Counted from the first letter of the stretch, positions 1 through 9,472 are shown. The stretch: DNA of 64,000 bases from Citrobacter sp. MGH106 (GCF_001037495.1 NZ_KQ089822.1:2217303-2281302); one strand, 5' to 3'. The notes: generated from the sequence alone by a model not told the origin. Program-made: numbers and translations.

Positions 1-454
1 TCAATAGAATCAAACTATTAATAACTTTCGGATATTCAGCACAACCAACCTTCAAATGAAACATTTAGTATTACTTTAGTTTTGATATTTGTTTTTTACA
101 TTAAAATCAAATAGATATCACAGTATGATTTGTGACACATTAATTTGTTCAAATTGCAATCAACACAATATAACCAATTAAAAATCATAAGGTTATGCAA
201 CACTGCTTTTGAAATTAAAACTATTCAATCGTTGTTTTTATGATATTAATTTGCATTATGTGTTTTTTTTGTTTTTTATATGCAGCGAAATTAACGAGAA
301 GCGTGTCATTGTTACGCCCTGCTCAACACTTATTGTTTCATTAGTTATTGTTTGGTAGCAAACCATTTGCAAGAGATATGTGGTGAACTACTTAGCTCTT
401 AAGGAACTCACAAAGTGATACAGTAATTTGGGGGGACTTAGGTAATTTACGACT
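1..454. other. AT-rich intergenic flank, no gene seen
   Basis: This stretch is strongly AT-rich, with long runs of A and T, unlike the roughly 50% GC of the genes further right. I see no open reading frame with a convincing ribosome binding site. It is presumably the promoter region of the LuxR-type gene that starts at 455. AT-richness of this kind is typical of H-NS-silenced, horizontally acquired DNA, but that is inference. Confidence 0.5.
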
Positions 455-1000
455 GTGAGTGCTGTTATGCGCATCATTACTGAAAATTTATATCTTCATA
501 TAGGACTATCTTCGTTAGTTAAGAATGCATTCGATGAGAGCAAAACCAAGAGGCTTGTCTTTATAGATATCACATATCTGTCAGAGCTATCGGCTGCTGA
601 TTTTGACGGGTTTATTGTTTATATTACACCCAAAAAATATAACATTGGATGGAAGGAGTTGTTTTCAACTGAGGTTAAACAGGGAGAAACCATAGATATG
701 ACAATGTCAGTGAAAGACATCAGGAAAAAGATTAATGCCTTAACTTGTGGCAGTAATGATGTTATTAACAGCGTTCAACATCGATATAGGTTATCAGAAA
801 AGGAAGTCGCCACCATTCATGCTCTTGCCTGCGGCATCACTCCCGACACCTGCAGTCTACTTACTGGCAATAGCATTAAAACCATTAGCTCCCATAAAAG
901 GAGTGCAATGACAAAGCTTGGGCTAAAAACCCAACAGGATCTTATTAACACCTTAAATTTATTAATCAAATATATGAAAATCATCCATACGATTGAATAG
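455..1000 (+). CDS. LuxR-type (GerE HTH) transcriptional regulator, orphan
   Basis: This 181-residue protein carries a LuxR/GerE-type helix-turn-helix near its C-terminus, about residues 110-165: LSEKEVATIHALACG, then a recognition-helix segment with KTISSHKRSAMTKLGL. The N-terminal 100 residues have no phosphoacceptor or autoinducer-binding motif I recognise, which resembles the atypical fimbrial and curli-type regulators of enterobacteria. It probably binds DNA as a dimer. The GTG at 455 gives the longest frame; an ATG at 467 (residue 5) is an alternative, and the G-rich stretch at 430-436 lies rather far upstream for either. The gene is AT-rich and sits where K-12 has ydeJ and relatives next to dcp, which suggests it was acquired. 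The target genes are unknown and no partner lies beside it. Confidence 0.75.
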   Translation: MSAVMRIITENLYLHIGLSSLVKNAFDESKTKRLVFIDITYLSELSAADFDGFIVYITPKKYNIGWKELFSTEVKQGETIDMTMSVKDIRKKINALTCGSNDVINSVQHRYRLSEKEVATIHALACGITPDTCSLLTGNSIKTISSHKRSAMTKLGLKTQQDLINTLNLLIKYMKIIHTIE

Positions 1001-1133
1001 CCAGACTTATCAGCACCAGGCAACGAACCTCAAATCCGCCCTGTTTATGCCTTCCCGGTCCTTTATCGCCTGATTTGTGCGGCAAACTCTGATGGCCATG
1101 TTTTCCTGATGGTCGATTTTGGCTGTTTTATAT

Positions 1134-1154
1134 TCAGTCCCTGCCAGGGACTGA
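1134..1154. terminator. Hairpin downstream of the LuxR-type gene
   Basis: A perfect 9-bp inverted repeat (TCAGTCCCT, 3-nt loop, AGGGACTGA) lies between the convergent LuxR-type gene and dcp. It has no U-tract on either strand, so a terminator role is only possible. A short frame at 1167-1349 is not supported. Confidence 0.35.
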
Positions 1155-1240
1155 GTAATAGACTGGATGATGCGGCTCGCTAGTACGAATAACGACCGCT
1201 CTGTGAATCAGGTGAAGCTTTTGGGAACGAAATCCAGGAC

Positions 1241-1263
1241 AAAACCGGGTTTTACACCCGGTT
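1241..1263 (-). terminator. Rho-independent terminator of dcp
   Basis: On the minus strand, 23 nt past the dcp stop, AACCGGGT and ACCCGGTT form an 8-bp stem with a 5-nt loop followed by TTTT. It is placed correctly to end dcp transcription. Confidence 0.75.
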
Positions 1264-1285
1264 CTTCACTCTATTTGAACAAGCC

Positions 1286-3331
1286 TTACGCGCTTAACCC
1301 ACGATGGGCCAGCATAGGCTCCATACGCGGATCACGACCACACCACTGACGATAAAGTTCAGCGAGATCAGAACTGTTACCACGCGATAAAATCGCCTCA
1401 CGGAATTTTTGCCCATTCTCGCGGTTTAATCCCCCCTGCTCCACAAACCACTGATAACCATCGTCAGCCAGCATTTGCGTCCACAGATAGGCGTAATAGC
1501 CTGCGGCATAACCACCGCCGAAGATATGGGCAAAATAACTGCTGCGATAGCGTGGCGGAACAGCCTCGAGGTTTAACTCCTCCTCTTCCAGCGCCTGTTG
1601 CTCAAACTCGTCTACTGATGAAGATGATACGTTCCCGTCCAGACTGTGCCAGTGCATATCCAACAACGCCGCACTCAGCAGCTCAGTCATATCGTAACCC
1701 TTGTTAAACAGGCTGGCTCGTCGCATCTTGTCCTGCAACGTCTGGGGCATAGTTTCCCCCGTTTCAACATGGCGAGCAAAACGGGCAAAAACCTGCGGAT
1801 GACTCGCCCAGTGCTCATTAATCTGCGATGGAAACTCAACGAAATCGCGTGGAGTATTGGTTCCTGACAGCGTTGCATATCGTTGTGTAGCGAACAATCC
1901 ATGCAGGGTATGCCCAAACTCATGAAACAGTGTGATGACATCATCCCACAACAGCAACGCCGGCTGACCGTTCGCGGGTTTCTGATAGTTGCACACGTTG
2001 TAAATCACGGGTCTGGTTTCGTTAAGCACCGATTGCTCAACAAAATTCCCCATCCAGGCACCACCGCTTTTCGTTTCCCGTGCAAAGAAATCACCATAGA
2101 ACAGTGCCAACCCCACACCGTCGTGATCGAAAATTTCCCACACTCGCACATCAGGGTGATAAACAGGAATGTCAAAACGCTCAATAAATTTAATGCCAAA
2201 GAGCTGATTTGCCGTCCAGAACACACCGTCACTGAGCACTGTCTCTAAAGCAAAATAGGGCTTGAGTTGAGCCTCATCAAGCGCATATTTTTCACGGCGT
2301 ACCTGTTCAGCATAGAAGGCCCAGTCCCAGGCCTGGGCACTAAATCCAGCCTGTTCTTGATTAATCGCTTTCTGAATTTCGTTTTGTTCAGCTAACGCTC
2401 TCTGACGCGCTGCCGGAACGATAGCCCGCATAAAAGAAAGCGCCGCCTCCGGAGTTTTTGCCATCTGATCCGCAATTTTCCACGCAGCATAATTCGCGAA
2501 GCCGAGTAATCTGGCTTGCTGGGCACGGATTTCCACCAGCCGACGAATAATTGCGCGGGTATCATTTGCATCGTTTTTTTCAGCTCGAGTCCAGCCGTTG
2601 GTAAACAGATTTTCGCGAGTCTGACGATCGCGTAACACAGCAAGCGCAGGTTGTTGGGTGGTATTCAGTAATGGAATAACCCAGTGGGCAGTTAGCCCCC
2701 TCTCCTTTGCTGCCTGAGCGGCAATATCCAGCTCATCCGCGCTTAAGCCATCCAGCAGTCGGACATCATCTACCACCAGACCGCCTGATTTATTCGCCGC
2801 GAGCAATCGCTGATTAAACTGGCTGGTTAAGGTGGCCGATTCTGTATTGAGTGCTTTCAGGCGAGTTTTATCGGCCTCATTAAGCTGCGCGCCTGCCAGA
2901 ACAAAACGCTGGTGAACCACTTCCAACAAACGTAATGATTCGCTGTCCAGCTTCAGTGATCCACGTTGTTGCCAGACGGCATCTACACGCGCAAAAAGTG
3001 CGCTATCGAGATAAATATCATTCGCCAGCGCTGCAAGCTCGGCGGAAAATTCCTCATCAAGCCGCTGTAGTTCATCGTTCGTGTGCGCCGCGGTCATCGC
3101 AAAGAAAACACTGGTAACACGCGTTAACAATGCCCCGCTTTGTTCAAGCGCCAGCAGCGTATTCGCAAAATCAGGAACCTGTGGGTTTTGCGCAATTGCA
3201 GCGATTTCAGCTCGTTTTTGCCGCACACCTTCATCAAAAGCGGGACGATAATGACACTCTTTAATTTGATCAAATTGTGGGGCCTGATAAGGCAAGGTGC
3301 TGCATTGCAAAAAAGGGTTCGTTAACAACAT
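1286..3331 (-). CDS. dcp: Peptidyl-dipeptidase Dcp (M3 family zinc metallopeptidase)
   Basis: Dcp removes dipeptides from the C-terminus of oligopeptides in the cytoplasm or periplasm and takes part in peptide breakdown. At 681 residues the protein has the length of E. coli Dcp and aligns along its whole length from memory. The zinc motif HEFGH begins at His470, followed by the downstream conserved acidic residues of the M3 family (EFPSQINEHW). The N-terminus MLLTNPFLQCSTLPYQAP matches the family start NPFL..STLPY, which supports the ATG at 3331. No signal peptide is evident. The gene is transcribed alone, divergent from ydfG across about 140 bp, and ends at a terminator at 1241-1263. Nothing looks broken. 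Confidence 0.96.
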   Translation of the reverse strand: MLLTNPFLQCSTLPYQAPQFDQIKECHYRPAFDEGVRQKRAEIAAIAQNPQVPDFANTLLALEQSGALLTRVTSVFFAMTAAHTNDELQRLDEEFSAELAALANDIYLDSALFARVDAVWQQRGSLKLDSESLRLLEVVHQRFVLAGAQLNEADKTRLKALNTESATLTSQFNQRLLAANKSGGLVVDDVRLLDGLSADELDIAAQAAKERGLTAHWVIPLLNTTQQPALAVLRDRQTRENLFTNGWTRAEKNDANDTRAIIRRLVEIRAQQARLLGFANYAAWKIADQMAKTPEAALSFMRAIVPAARQRALAEQNEIQKAINQEQAGFSAQAWDWAFYAEQVRREKYALDEAQLKPYFALETVLSDGVFWTANQLFGIKFIERFDIPVYHPDVRVWEIFDHDGVGLALFYGDFFARETKSGGAWMGNFVEQSVLNETRPVIYNVCNYQKPANGQPALLLWDDVITLFHEFGHTLHGLFATQRYATLSGTNTPRDFVEFPSQINEHWASHPQVFARFARHVETGETMPQTLQDKMRRASLFNKGYDMTELLSAALLDMHWHSLDGNVSSSSVDEFEQQALEEEELNLEAVPPRYRSSYFAHIFGGGYAAGYYAYLWTQMLADDGYQWFVEQGGLNRENGQKFREAILSRGNSSDLAELYRQWCGRDPRMEPMLAHRGLSA

Positions 3332-3468
3332 CTTTCACTCCTGAAAACGATTTGTTTATTAGAGTATGCCTCGCGGGAATCGACCGCAATCTCGTTAAGC
3401 AGCAATAGCCCTGAACAGAAATGACGTGCTATGGTAATAGCACATAAAAAGCGTTGAGGAACAGTGAG

Positions 3469-4215
3469 ATGATCGTTTTAGTAACCGGAGCAACCGCAGG
3501 TTTTGGTGAGTGCATTACGCGTCGTTTTATTGAGAATGGGCATAAAGTTATTGCCACCGGACGCCGTCAGGAGCGCCTGCAGGAGCTGAAAGATGAGTTG
3601 GGCGACAACATCTATACCGCACAACTTGATGTCCGTAATCGCGCGGCTATTGAAGAGATGCTGGCGTCCCTCCCTGCACAATGGCGCAACATTGACATTC
3701 TGGTCAACAATGCGGGCCTGGCGTTGGGTCTCGAACCTGCCCATAAGGCCAACGTCGATGACTGGGAAACGATGATAGATACCAACAACAAAGGTCTGAT
3801 TTATATGACCCGTGCCGTCCTGCCCGGCATGGTCGAACGCAATCGCGGTCATATTATCAATATCGGCTCTACCGCCGGTAGCTGGCCGTATGCTGGTGGT
3901 AACGTGTATGGCGCGACAAAGGCATTTGTTCGCCAGTTCAGTCTGAATTTACGTACGGACTTACATGGAACAGCGGTGCGCGTTACCGATATTGAGCCGG
4001 GCCTGGTTGGAGGGACGGAGTTCTCTAATGTGCGTTTCAAAGGTGATGATGATAAAGCCGGAAAAACCTACGAAAACACCACAGCACTGACACCGGAAGA
4101 TGTTACCGAGGCAGTTTGGTGGGTTGCTTCGTTACCTGCCCATGTCAACATTAACACCCTTGAAATGATGCCAGTCACACAGTCTTTTGCAGGTCTTAGC
4201 GTCCATCGGCGTTAA
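3469..4215 (+). CDS. ydfG: NADP-dependent 3-hydroxy acid dehydrogenase YdfG (SDR family)
   Basis: A short-chain dehydrogenase that oxidises L-allo-threonine, L-serine and related 3-hydroxy acids with NADP, and that in E. coli also reduces malonic semialdehyde from the Rut pyrimidine pathway. The 248-residue product shows the Rossmann glycine motif TGATAGFG at residues 6-13, the NNAG motif near residue 80, and the catalytic Ser, with Tyr and Lys in YGATKAF near residue 147. The ATG at 3469 is chosen over an upstream in-frame GTG at 3454 because TGAGGA lies 8 nt before it and the product then begins MIVLVTGA as in E. coli. It is transcribed divergently from dcp. Confidence 0.95.
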   Translation: MIVLVTGATAGFGECITRRFIENGHKVIATGRRQERLQELKDELGDNIYTAQLDVRNRAAIEEMLASLPAQWRNIDILVNNAGLALGLEPAHKANVDDWETMIDTNNKGLIYMTRAVLPGMVERNRGHIINIGSTAGSWPYAGGNVYGATKAFVRQFSLNLRTDLHGTAVRVTDIEPGLVGGTEFSNVRFKGDDDKAGKTYENTTALTPEDVTEAVWWVASLPAHVNINTLEMMPVTQSFAGLSVHRR

Positions 4216-4219
4216 TTTT

Positions 4220-4244
4220 TATACCCGGCCTCGTGCCGGGTATA
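4220..4244 (+). terminator. Hairpin after ydfG
   Basis: TATACCCGGC and GCCGGGTATA form a perfect 10-bp stem with a 5-nt loop, 5 bp past the ydfG stop. It lacks a downstream U-tract, so it may act as an mRNA-stabilising hairpin instead of a terminator. Confidence 0.5.
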
Positions 4245-4301
4245 GATAGCATCAAATAAGTGATAAAGTAGACAGGTTAACTCTCTAAAAAGTAAGAATG
4301 A

Positions 4302-4988
4302 ATGACCGTAGAAACGCAGCTCAACCCTACACAGCCAGTAAATCAGCAGATTTACCGTATTCTTCGTCGCGATATCGTGCATTGCCTGATTGCACCTGGC
4401 ACACCGCTTTCAGAGAAAGAGGTTTCCGTACGCTTTAATGTGTCACGCCAACCCGTTCGCGAAGCATTCATTAAACTGGCGGAGAACGGTCTGATTCAGA
4501 TCCGTCCGCAGCGCGGCAGTTACGTTAATAAAATCTCAATGACCCAAGTACGCAACGGCAGTTTTATCCGCCAGGCCATTGAGTGTGCTGTGGCGCGTCG
4601 GGCTGCATCGATGATCACTGAAAGCCAGTGCTACCAACTGGAGCAAAATCTTCATCAGCAACGCATTGCCATTGAGCGCAAGCAACTTGATGACTTTTTT
4701 GAGCTTGATGATAACTTCCATCAACTTCTTACCGAGATTGCCGACTGTCAGTTAGCGTGGGACACCATTGAAAACCTGAAAGCAACCGTTGACCGGGTGC
4801 GCTATATGAGTTTTGACCATGTTTCACCACCGGAAATGTTGTTGCGCCAGCATATGAATATTTTTTCTGCGCTACAAAAACACGATGGCGACGCAGTAGA
4901 ACGCGCCATGACGTTGCATTTGCAAGAGATCAGCGAATCCGTGCAACAAATCCGCCAGGAAAATAGCGACTGGTTCAGCGAAGAATAA
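4302..4988 (+). CDS. rspR: GntR/FadR-family regulator RspR
   Basis: A DNA-binding repressor of the FadR subfamily, known in E. coli (formerly YdfH) to control rspAB. The 228-residue protein has an N-terminal winged helix-turn-helix at about residues 15-80, with the GntR signature [19 protein letters not shown], and a C-terminal all-helical FCD ligand-binding domain with metal-binding Asp and His residues (LDDNFHQ and RQHMNIF). It is almost identical in recall to the E. coli protein. The likely target rspA lies about 5.7 kb to the right with a candidate operator at 10760-10771. The physiological ligand is not known to me; a sugar acid related to rspA activity would fit. Confidence 0.93.
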   Translation: MTVETQLNPTQPVNQQIYRILRRDIVHCLIAPGTPLSEKEVSVRFNVSRQPVREAFIKLAENGLIQIRPQRGSYVNKISMTQVRNGSFIRQAIECAVARRAASMITESQCYQLEQNLHQQRIAIERKQLDDFFELDDNFHQLLTEIADCQLAWDTIENLKATVDRVRYMSFDHVSPPEMLLRQHMNIFSALQKHDGDAVERAMTLHLQEISESVQQIRQENSDWFSEE

Positions 4989-5068
4989 CCCTTGTCTCAC
5001 CTCGTACAGAGGTGAGCTTCCCCGTACTTTATCCCTGTCTGCATATCCACATAAAAAAAGCTGTGATT

Positions 5069-5114
5069 TTGATCGAAAACAAAAAAAATCCTTAACGATA
5101 AGCGTATTTATATT
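5069..5114 (+). promoter_or_regulatory. FNR-type promoter of ydfZ
   Basis: TTGATCGAAAACAA at 5069-5082 matches the FNR consensus TTGAT-N4-ATCAA at 9 of 10 positions. A -10-like TATTTA at 5105-5110 would start transcription near 5117 and place the FNR centre at about -41.5, the class II position. E. coli ydfZ is FNR-activated, which agrees. Confidence 0.7.
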
Positions 5115-5178
5115 GCGCCCGTTACGTGGGAGTAAAAGCCCACGGGCTTTAACGGTAAGTTGGAAAGGAGAAAACACC

Positions 5179-5382
5179 ATGAAAACATACGATCGTAACC
5201 GTAACGCAATTACCACTGGCAGCCGCGTCATGATTAGCGACACCGGAATCACTGGTCGAATCAAAACAATTGACACCGATGGTCTGACCGCTGAACAAAT
5301 TCGTCGCGGTAAAACAGTGGAAATTGAAGGTTGTGAAGGCAAATATGCCCCCCTCGAACTGATTCGTCTGGGAATGAACTAA
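5179..5382 (+). CDS. ydfZ: Small protein YdfZ (putative selenium-binding, FNR-regulated)
   Basis: A 67-residue cytoplasmic protein. The E. coli homologue is reported to carry selenium and to be induced anaerobically by FNR; its biochemical role is not established. The sequence [19 protein letters not shown], the [12 protein letters not shown] segment and the C-terminal [10 protein letters not shown] are typical of the family. It has a single cysteine (EGCEGK) near residue 54. The ATG at 5179 is chosen over an upstream in-frame GTG at 5113 because AAGGAG lies 7 nt before it and the length matches the family. It is monocistronic, convergent with ydfI, and preceded by a well-formed FNR promoter. 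Confidence 0.93.
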   Translation: MKTYDRNRNAITTGSRVMISDTGITGRIKTIDTDGLTAEQIRRGKTVEIEGCEGKYAPLELIRLGMN

Positions 5383-5407
5383 TTGGTGTGAATGCCAGAA
5401 AATAACG

Positions 5408-5439
5408 CGCCATCTGGCTGTAGTAAAAGCCGGATGGCG
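5408..5439. terminator. Hairpin between convergent ydfZ and ydfI
   Basis: CGCCATCTGGCT and AGCCGGATGGCG form a 12-bp stem with one G-U pair and an 8-nt loop. It lies between two convergent genes and could end transcription from both sides, although the U-tracts are weak. Confidence 0.55.
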
Positions 5440-5458
5440 ACATATAAGTTTTACTGTG

Positions 5459-6925
5459 TTACTTCAATTTCGCGGCATACTTCGCAACCGTTGCCTTCGC
5501 TCCATTAGCCAGCAAAGCAAGATACGCTTCTGTGACTTTGGTTTTGAACCGTTCAACCTGAGGCAGTTCGCGGCCAAAAATCGCATCGATAGCCAGTAAA
5601 GCCTGCACACGATCTTCACCTTCATTACTGTTCTGCACCACATTCTGGATAATCGGTAATAGCGGATCGTTAACGTCAATCGCTTGTCCCTGTTCATCAA
5701 CACCGCCGACATAGCGCATCCAGCCCGCTACGCTCAATGCCAGCAGATCGAAACGACTGTCGTGCACAAGATGCCAACGGACGGAATCGAGCATACGCTG
5801 AGGCAGTTTTTGACTGCCGTCCATCGCAATCTGCCAGGTACGGTGACGCAATGCCGGGTTACTGTAACGGGCGATCAGCCGATCGGCATATCCTTGTAAA
5901 TCCACGCCCTGCACTTTCAGTGTCGGTGCCTGTTCCTGCAACATTAGCTCACGCGCTGCCCGGAGGTAATTTTCATCTTCCATACAGTCATTGATATGCT
6001 GATAACCAGCCAGATACCCCAGATATGCGAGGAATGAATGGCTGCCGTTCAACATACGCAGTTTCATCTCTTCATAAGGAAGCACATTGCTGACCAGTTC
6101 AGCACCCGCTTTTTCCCATTCCGGGCGTCCGGCGACAAAGCTATCTTCTATGACCCATTGACGGAACGGCTCACAGGCTACGCCAGCCGGATCGCGCACA
6201 CCAGTAAGTTGTTCAATTTTATCAAGCGTGTCGGCCGTCACCGCCGGTACAATACGGTCAACCATGGTCGAAGGGAAAGTGACGTTTTCAACAATCCATT
6301 TCTCCAGCTCGACATCAATTGCATGAGCATAACAAGTGACAACGTCACGAATAACTTGACCGTTTTCGGGCATGTTATCGCAAGACATCACAGTAAACGC
6401 TGGTAAACCTGCGGCTTTACGGCGTGCCAGTGCCTCAATGATAACCCCCACTGCTGTTTTGGGCTGATGAGGATTGTTCAGATCGGCGACAATCATCGGG
6501 TGATCCAGCATTAACTGTCCGGTCGCTGGAGAGTGGAAATAGCCTTTTTCGGTGATGGTCAGGGAGACGATAGCGATTTGCGGTTCACACATGGCTGCCA
6601 GTACTGTTTCTAAACCATCCAATTCCACATGAAGTGCTTTTTTCACAACGCCAACTACACGAGCAGTCCATGCATTGGCAGACATTTCCGCGACGGTATA
6701 GAGATTATCTTGTTGCTTAAGATCGGCGATTTGCTGTTCGCCACCAATCAGGTTCACCTCATAATAACCCCAGTCGCTGCTGTGCTCAGCGGCCTGGATA
6801 TCAGCGTAAACACCCTGATGCGCGCGGTGAAATGCGCCAAAGCCTAAATGCACTATCCGAGGTACCAACTTATTACGATCATAGACAGGGAGCGTGGCCT
6901 TTGCTGATAACAAATTATTTCCCAT
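5459..6925 (-). CDS. ydfI: YdfI, mannitol dehydrogenase-family oxidoreductase (fructuronate reductase-like)
   Basis: An NAD(P)-dependent polyol/hexuronate dehydrogenase related to UxuB and UxaB, probably converting a keto sugar acid to its reduced form in the cytoplasm. The 488-residue protein contains an N-terminal Rossmann domain with [14 protein letters not shown] at about residue 25 and the C-terminal mannitol dehydrogenase domain with the conserved [17 protein letters not shown] stretch, whose upstream Lys (MKLRMLN) is the family's active-site lysine. Length and sequence match E. coli YdfI. It lies downstream of ydfJ but is separated from it by a strong terminator at 6991-7021, so it probably has its own promoter in 6926-6990. 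Pairing with the mannonate dehydratase-like rspA points to a sugar-acid pathway. Confidence 0.93.
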   Translation of the reverse strand: MGNNLLSAKATLPVYDRNKLVPRIVHLGFGAFHRAHQGVYADIQAAEHSSDWGYYEVNLIGGEQQIADLKQQDNLYTVAEMSANAWTARVVGVVKKALHVELDGLETVLAAMCEPQIAIVSLTITEKGYFHSPATGQLMLDHPMIVADLNNPHQPKTAVGVIIEALARRKAAGLPAFTVMSCDNMPENGQVIRDVVTCYAHAIDVELEKWIVENVTFPSTMVDRIVPAVTADTLDKIEQLTGVRDPAGVACEPFRQWVIEDSFVAGRPEWEKAGAELVSNVLPYEEMKLRMLNGSHSFLAYLGYLAGYQHINDCMEDENYLRAARELMLQEQAPTLKVQGVDLQGYADRLIARYSNPALRHRTWQIAMDGSQKLPQRMLDSVRWHLVHDSRFDLLALSVAGWMRYVGGVDEQGQAIDVNDPLLPIIQNVVQNSNEGEDRVQALLAIDAIFGRELPQVERFKTKVTEAYLALLANGAKATVAKYAAKLK

Positions 6926-6990
6926 GACAATTCCTTTAATTTAAATATGGCAAGCTGACTGTTTTGTTTTATGAAAGATTATTTAACAGT

Positions 6991-7021
6991 AAAAAACCCT
7001 TCTCCAGTTAGAGAAGGGTTT
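6991..7021 (-). terminator. Rho-independent terminator of ydfJ
   Basis: On the minus strand AAACCCTTCTC and GAGAAGGGTTT form a perfect 11-bp stem with a 6-nt loop, and the stem runs into six T. It lies 7 bp past the ydfJ stop and separates ydfJ from ydfI. Confidence 0.9.
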
Positions 7022-7027
7022 CAGAAT

Positions 7028-8395
7028 TTACACACTTCTTGAAGGTTGTACTGCACTTACCGTGCGCGGTTGCTCTTCCGCAGCATCTTCCAGCGCACTT
7101 AAATCTCGGTCTTTCACTTCTGGCATTTTAAGCGCAGAGATTAAACCGATAACAGAGTAAGACATAATCATCACCGCAATCGGATACCAGGATTGAGTCA
7201 TGGTACAGAAAATACCGGCCAGGATAGGACCAAAACCAGAAGCGATAAGACCGCCAATTTCTTTGGAAATTGCCATCCTGGTAAAACGATCTTTGCAACC
7301 GAACATCTCTGCCATGGTAATGTTTTCCAGAGCAAATAATCCCAGTACCGCACAGTTATGAATTACAATCAGGGCAATCATAATAGTGCTCGGGGCATAG
7401 GTTTTATCCACGATGATAGACAACATTGGCCATGCCAGCACAATGGCTGAAGTATTCATAATGATATAGGGAACACGACGACCAATTTTATCGGATAACC
7501 AACCGAGGAAAGGAATCGTCATAAAACCGATAATGGAACTGATCATCAATGCATCGGTTGGAATTGCTTTATTGAACAGCAGAGTTTGGACTAAATAACC
7601 GGCAAGGAAGGTTTGAATCAGACCTGAGTTTCCTGCCTGTCCAAAACGCAGACCCGTTGCCAGCCAGAAAGATTTACTCTGGAACATGCTGCCGGAAGAA
7701 ACCGCTACTGGTGCGGATTGCTTGCTGTCATTCACCTTCTCAAAGACAGGGCTTTCTTTCAGGTTCAGACGCAACCAGATAGCGAAGACCATTACCACCA
7801 CACTCGCCAGGAATGGAATACGCCATCCCCACGCCAGCAGTTGTTCTTTGTCGAGAATAAAGAACATAAAGGCCCAGATTGCTGTTGCACTTAAGGTCCC
7901 ACAGTTCGTTCCCATCGCCACGAACGAGGAGATAATGCCGCGTTTACCTTTCGGCGCATATTCCGCCAGCATCGTACCCGCACCAGAAATTTCCGCGCCA
8001 GCACCCAGCCCCTGAATAATACGCAGAGTGACCAGTAAGATTGGAGCAAAAACACCAATCTGTGCATAGGTTGGCAGCACACCAATTAAGGTGGTACAGA
8101 TCCCCATCATGGTGATTGTAATAAAGAGTACTTTTTTACGCCCTATTCTGTCACCCATTTTCCCGAAGAAAAATGCGCCGACAATACGTGCGACATAGCC
8201 AGCACCGTAGGTTCCCATTGCCAGAATCAATGCCATCGCAGTTGATGATTCAGGAAAAAATATTTCATGAAACACCAATGCTGCACCAAGCGAATACAAC
8301 TGAAAATCCATAAACTCAAGAGCAGTCCCTAGCCAGCCGGATATCGCGGCTTTCACTAAATCCTTTGTGCTTCTTTCATGTTTTTCTATTGTCAT
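7028..8395 (-). CDS. ydfJ: YdfJ, MFS transporter (metabolite:H+ symporter type)
   Basis: A 455-residue inner-membrane carrier of the major facilitator superfamily, related to the ProP/KgtP-like metabolite:proton symporters, with about twelve hydrophobic segments. The loop 2-3 signature GKMGDRIGRKKVL at about residues 77-90 and its repeat GWLSDKIGRRVPY in the second half are clear. It ends in a soluble tail. It lies 57 bp downstream of rspB and is probably cotranscribed with rspAB, so a sugar acid is a reasonable but unproven substrate. In E. coli K-12 the corresponding gene is cut short at the Qin prophage boundary; here it is intact and directly beside rspB. Confidence 0.9.
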   Translation of the reverse strand: MTIEKHERSTKDLVKAAISGWLGTALEFMDFQLYSLGAALVFHEIFFPESSTAMALILAMGTYGAGYVARIVGAFFFGKMGDRIGRKKVLFITITMMGICTTLIGVLPTYAQIGVFAPILLVTLRIIQGLGAGAEISGAGTMLAEYAPKGKRGIISSFVAMGTNCGTLSATAIWAFMFFILDKEQLLAWGWRIPFLASVVVMVFAIWLRLNLKESPVFEKVNDSKQSAPVAVSSGSMFQSKSFWLATGLRFGQAGNSGLIQTFLAGYLVQTLLFNKAIPTDALMISSIIGFMTIPFLGWLSDKIGRRVPYIIMNTSAIVLAWPMLSIIVDKTYAPSTIMIALIVIHNCAVLGLFALENITMAEMFGCKDRFTRMAISKEIGGLIASGFGPILAGIFCTMTQSWYPIAVMIMSYSVIGLISALKMPEVKDRDLSALEDAAEEQPRTVSAVQPSRSV

Positions 8396-8452
8396 AATTG
8401 TTATCTCTGAAAAAGAGGTAAGATGCGTACTACTTACTCGCCGTTATTTATA

Positions 8453-9472
8453 TTATTCAGAAAAAGTGAGTAAAACTTTGCAGCAGTGTTTCTGATCCTG
8501 TTCAAATAAACTAATAGCATCAGCAACATGCTGGTAATCAAACGTATGGGTAATTAATTTATCAGGATTAATTAACCCTGTACTTAACCAGTCAATAACC
8601 ACTGGGAATTTATTCGCATTTAACCGGGAAGAGAATATAGAGAGCTCCTTACCGGTGATTCCTTGCTGAATGACTTCAGACGGCTCGCTGGAAAAGCCCA
8701 TTAACACAATCCGTGCCGCCGGAGAAGCCAGCGTAACCGCTTCTTTCAAAATTGAAGGATGACAAGCCGCATCGATAATTAATGTAGGTTTGATGCCTTT
8801 TTCGGCAAAAATCTCGCTAAGTGGTGTTTGACTGTTATTAATCGCCCAGTTCGCTCCGCTCTCTTTAGCTTTTTCCAGTCGTTCATCAATGCGATCAGCA
8901 ACAATCACGTTTTTGACGTTATAGACCCCTTTTAATACCTGAACGATGGTCAGGCCAATCGGACCTGCGCCATACACCAGTACGATGTCGTCTTCGGTTG
9001 GTTTACCATGTCCGGTGACGTTCGCAGCAATAGTAAAAGGTTCGATCATTACTGCAAATTTATCTGCAACTCCATCGGGGATCTTCCAGGCATTTTTCGC
9101 CGGAACAACGGCATATTCACTGAAACCGCCATCAGCATGGACGCCGAGTACTGCTAACGTTGTGCAAACATTCGGCTTACCAATAGAGCACGGATAGCAA
9201 TGTCCACAGCTCACTACCGGGTCTACCGCAACACGCTCACCGACCCTGGCGCTGTCCACTCCTTCGCCAACTGCATCAATCACGCCAAAAAACTCGTGAC
9301 CAATAACACGCGGATATTTCGCAAAAGGATTATGTCCACGATATATATGGCTATCCGATCCACAAATCCCGGCAAGTTTTACTTTTACCCGCACTTCACC
9401 CGCTGCCGGGTTAGGAATTTCACGTTCGATAATTGCCAGTTGATTCGGTTTTTCAATTAAAATGCTTTTCAT
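8453..9472 (-). CDS. rspB: RspB, zinc-dependent alcohol dehydrogenase family protein
   Basis: A medium-chain zinc dehydrogenase of the sorbitol/threonine dehydrogenase group, 339 residues. Catalytic-zinc residues are visible in AGICGSDSH (Cys near 37) and GHEFFG (His and Glu near 59-60), the structural zinc cysteines in CGHCYPCSIGKPNVC at about residues 89-103, and the NAD-binding GAGPIGL near residue 166. An oxidation of a sugar acid or polyol is likely, but the true substrate is unknown; E. coli rspAB was named for starvation sensing through homoserine lactone. The start at 9472 (MKSILIEKPNQL) is chosen over an in-frame start 27 bp upstream because it matches the family. Its start lies 14 bp from the end of rspA. 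Confidence 0.94.
   Translation of the reverse strand: MKSILIEKPNQLAIIEREIPNPAAGEVRVKVKLAGICGSDSHIYRGHNPFAKYPRVIGHEFFGVIDAVGEGVDSARVGERVAVDPVVSCGHCYPCSIGKPNVCTTLAVLGVHADGGFSEYAVVPAKNAWKIPDGVADKFAVMIEPFTIAANVTGHGKPTEDDIVLVYGAGPIGLTIVQVLKGVYNVKNVIVADRIDERLEKAKESGANWAINNSQTPLSEIFAEKGIKPTLIIDAACHPSILKEAVTLASPAARIVLMGFSSEPSEVIQQGITGKELSIFSSRLNANKFPVVIDWLSTGLINPDKLITHTFDYQHVADAISLFEQDQKHCCKVLLTFSE

Noticed and set aside
1167..1349. 60-codon plus-strand frame overlapping the end of dcp and its terminator.
   Set aside because: It runs through the dcp terminator and into antisense dcp; no ribosome binding site or homology.
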